Shown here one piece after another: positions 5,599 through 6,381 of a DNA stretch of 6,381 nucleotides. The number at the start of each line of letters is the position of its first letter. The stretch's first letter is position 1. This stretch comes from Campylobacterota bacterium (lineage in GTDB: Bacteria > Campylobacterota > Campylobacteria > Campylobacterales > Sulfurovaceae). A model generated the notes under the pieces. It worked only from the letters and a program-made list of their open reading frames with translations, made no database searches and was not told the origin of the DNA. Location: NCBI GenBank assembly GCA_003646505.1, contig QMKT01000108.1, positions 1 to 6,381 on the forward strand, given 5' to 3'. Made by a program: the position numbers and the translations under genes.

Positions 5599-6287
5599 GA
5601 TAAAATCATTTCAGAAAAACTATCCGCATCGAGTGATGCAGACCCAACCAAGACACCATCTACCCCGGCAATATTGATGATCTCTTTAATATTCGCAGGT
5701 TTTGCAGATCCTCCATACAGTAATGGTTTATTACCTATGACTTTTTTTAATGCCCTGTGTGTTGTAGATATCTCTTCAACCGTGGCAGACCTTCCCGTTC
5801 CTATAGCCCAGATAGGTTCATAGGCAATAATCAGACTGGCATAGTTAATATCAATACCCTCAAACTGTGCAAGTAGATATTGCATCACTGCTTCAAAGCC
5901 TTTTTCACGAATATACAGTGGTTCCCCGATACAATAGATGATCTCAAGATCATGCTCTTGAAAAAAAGAAAATTTTTCCGCCACTTTTTCTTGAGATTCT
6001 CCCATATGCTCTCGTCTTTCACTGTGACCGATAAGGATAGTCTTAATGTCAAATTCATCTAGCTGTTCTACACCTATTTCTCCCGTATACGCACCATTGA
6101 TAGTAGGATAGGCATTTTGCACACCAATTTTAAAATCACCTTCATAAGCATCTAATGCTGTAGCAGGAGGAAAAATATACACTTTATCTTCAGGTTTTTT
6201 AGCACCTAATTTCTCATTTAACTCTTTAATATACAATTCTGTACTTTTACGTGTGTGATTGGTTTTAAAATTTGCTGCAAAAATCAT
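5595..6287 (-). CDS. tpiA: triosephosphate isomerase TpiA
   Basis: TpiA interconverts dihydroxyacetone phosphate and glyceraldehyde 3-phosphate in glycolysis and gluconeogenesis. It is a cytosolic TIM barrel, usually a dimer. All key residues are visible in 230 residues: N6 and K8 (AANFKTN), the electrophilic H88 (IGHSERR), the catalytic base E157 (AYEPIWAIGTG), the flexible phosphate-gripping loop 6 at about 161-169 (AIGTGRSAT), YGGS at 191-194 and the phosphate-binding GVLVGSASL at 211-219. The protein is shorter than the common 250 residues, as in Campylobacter. AAGGA on the minus strand, 5 nt before ATG 6285-6287, supports the start. It follows pgk after 30 bp and is probably cotranscribed with it. 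The final serine and stop come from a REP-like element, so the original C-terminus may have ended slightly differently. Confidence 0.97.
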   Translation of the reverse strand: MIFAANFKTNHTRKSTELYIKELNEKLGAKKPEDKVYIFPPATALDAYEGDFKIGVQNAYPTINGAYTGEIGVEQLDEFDIKTILIGHSERREHMGESQEKVAEKFSFFQEHDLEIIYCIGEPLYIREKGFEAVMQYLLAQFEGIDINYASLIIAYEPIWAIGTGRSATVEEISTTHRALKKVIGNKPLLYGGSAKPANIKEIINIAGVDGVLVGSASLDADSFSEMILS

Positions 6288-6317
6288 AGAAATCCTTTTT
6301 TAACTTTATCAACTTTT

Positions 6318-6381
6318 TTACTTTAATGCTTCCAGTCCTGGCAAAATTGCGCCTTCTATAAGCTTCAAGCTGGCTCCACCC
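6318..6381 (-). CDS. pgk: phosphoglycerate kinase, 3' end only
   Basis: A minus-strand frame enters from the right edge and ends at TAA (6318-6320). It encodes the last 20 residues, GGASLKLIEG then AILPGLEALK. The GGASL(K/E)x(I/L)EGxxLPG(L/I)xAL pattern is the conserved C-terminus of phosphoglycerate kinase, where the GG(G)AS segment follows the nucleotide-binding helix region. Pgk transfers phosphate between 1,3-bisphosphoglycerate and ADP. The pgk-tpiA order with a 30-bp gap matches the glycolytic cluster seen in Campylobacter (gapA-pgk-tpiA). The rest of the gene lies outside the window. Confidence 0.9.
   Translation of the reverse strand, partial: GGASLKLIEGAILPGLEALK

Noticed and set aside
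5554..6062. Plus-strand open frames of 89 and 60 residues opposite tpiA
   Set aside because: TpiA is unambiguous with all catalytic residues; the plus-strand frames show no domain pattern or start signals.

Overview
The window is AT-rich (roughly 35-37% GC by eye) and carries compact chromosomal housekeeping genes. The small 79-residue HP0268-family protein, encoded directly upstream of miaB and divergent from nusA, points to Campylobacterota (formerly Epsilonproteobacteria). So do the [11 protein letters not shown] signature of MiaB, a short NusA without C-terminal acidic repeats, and a short triosephosphate isomerase next to phosphoglycerate kinase. A free-living Sulfurovum- or Sulfurimonas-like organism is plausible, but genus is inference.

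Layout. Positions 1-1057 (+) hold the end of an unrecognised gene that overlaps tilS by an ATGA junction. A tight minus-strand cluster runs from 4098 down to 1062: HP0268-family protein, miaB, a DUF374-type acyltransferase and a Xer-like tyrosine recombinase. It meets tilS tail to tail with only 4 bp between the stop codons. Positions 4099-4287 are a divergent promoter region. nusA (+) fills 4288-5451. pgk (3' end only) and tpiA lie on the minus strand from 6381 down to 5595 and converge on nusA.

Functionally the window is mostly RNA biology plus central metabolism. TilS and MiaB both modify tRNA anticodon loops, NusA acts in transcription elongation, termination and antitermination, and HP0268-family proteins are reported as small nucleases. 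TpiA and Pgk belong to the triose-phosphate part of glycolysis/gluconeogenesis. I do not see a new multi-gene system, phage, CRISPR array or insertion sequence.

The least ordinary sequence lies at the two convergent gene junctions. Between nusA and tpiA there are two REP-like palindromes in inverted orientation. Each has a GTAG foot, two 8-nt arms and a CCCNGT loop. The arms differ between copies yet still pair within each copy, and the GTAG of the second copy supplies the tpiA stop codon. Between tilS and the recombinase gene, five degenerate heptamers (TCATTCC type) run through both stop codons. They abut a perfect 11-bp hairpin that encodes the last residues of the recombinase.
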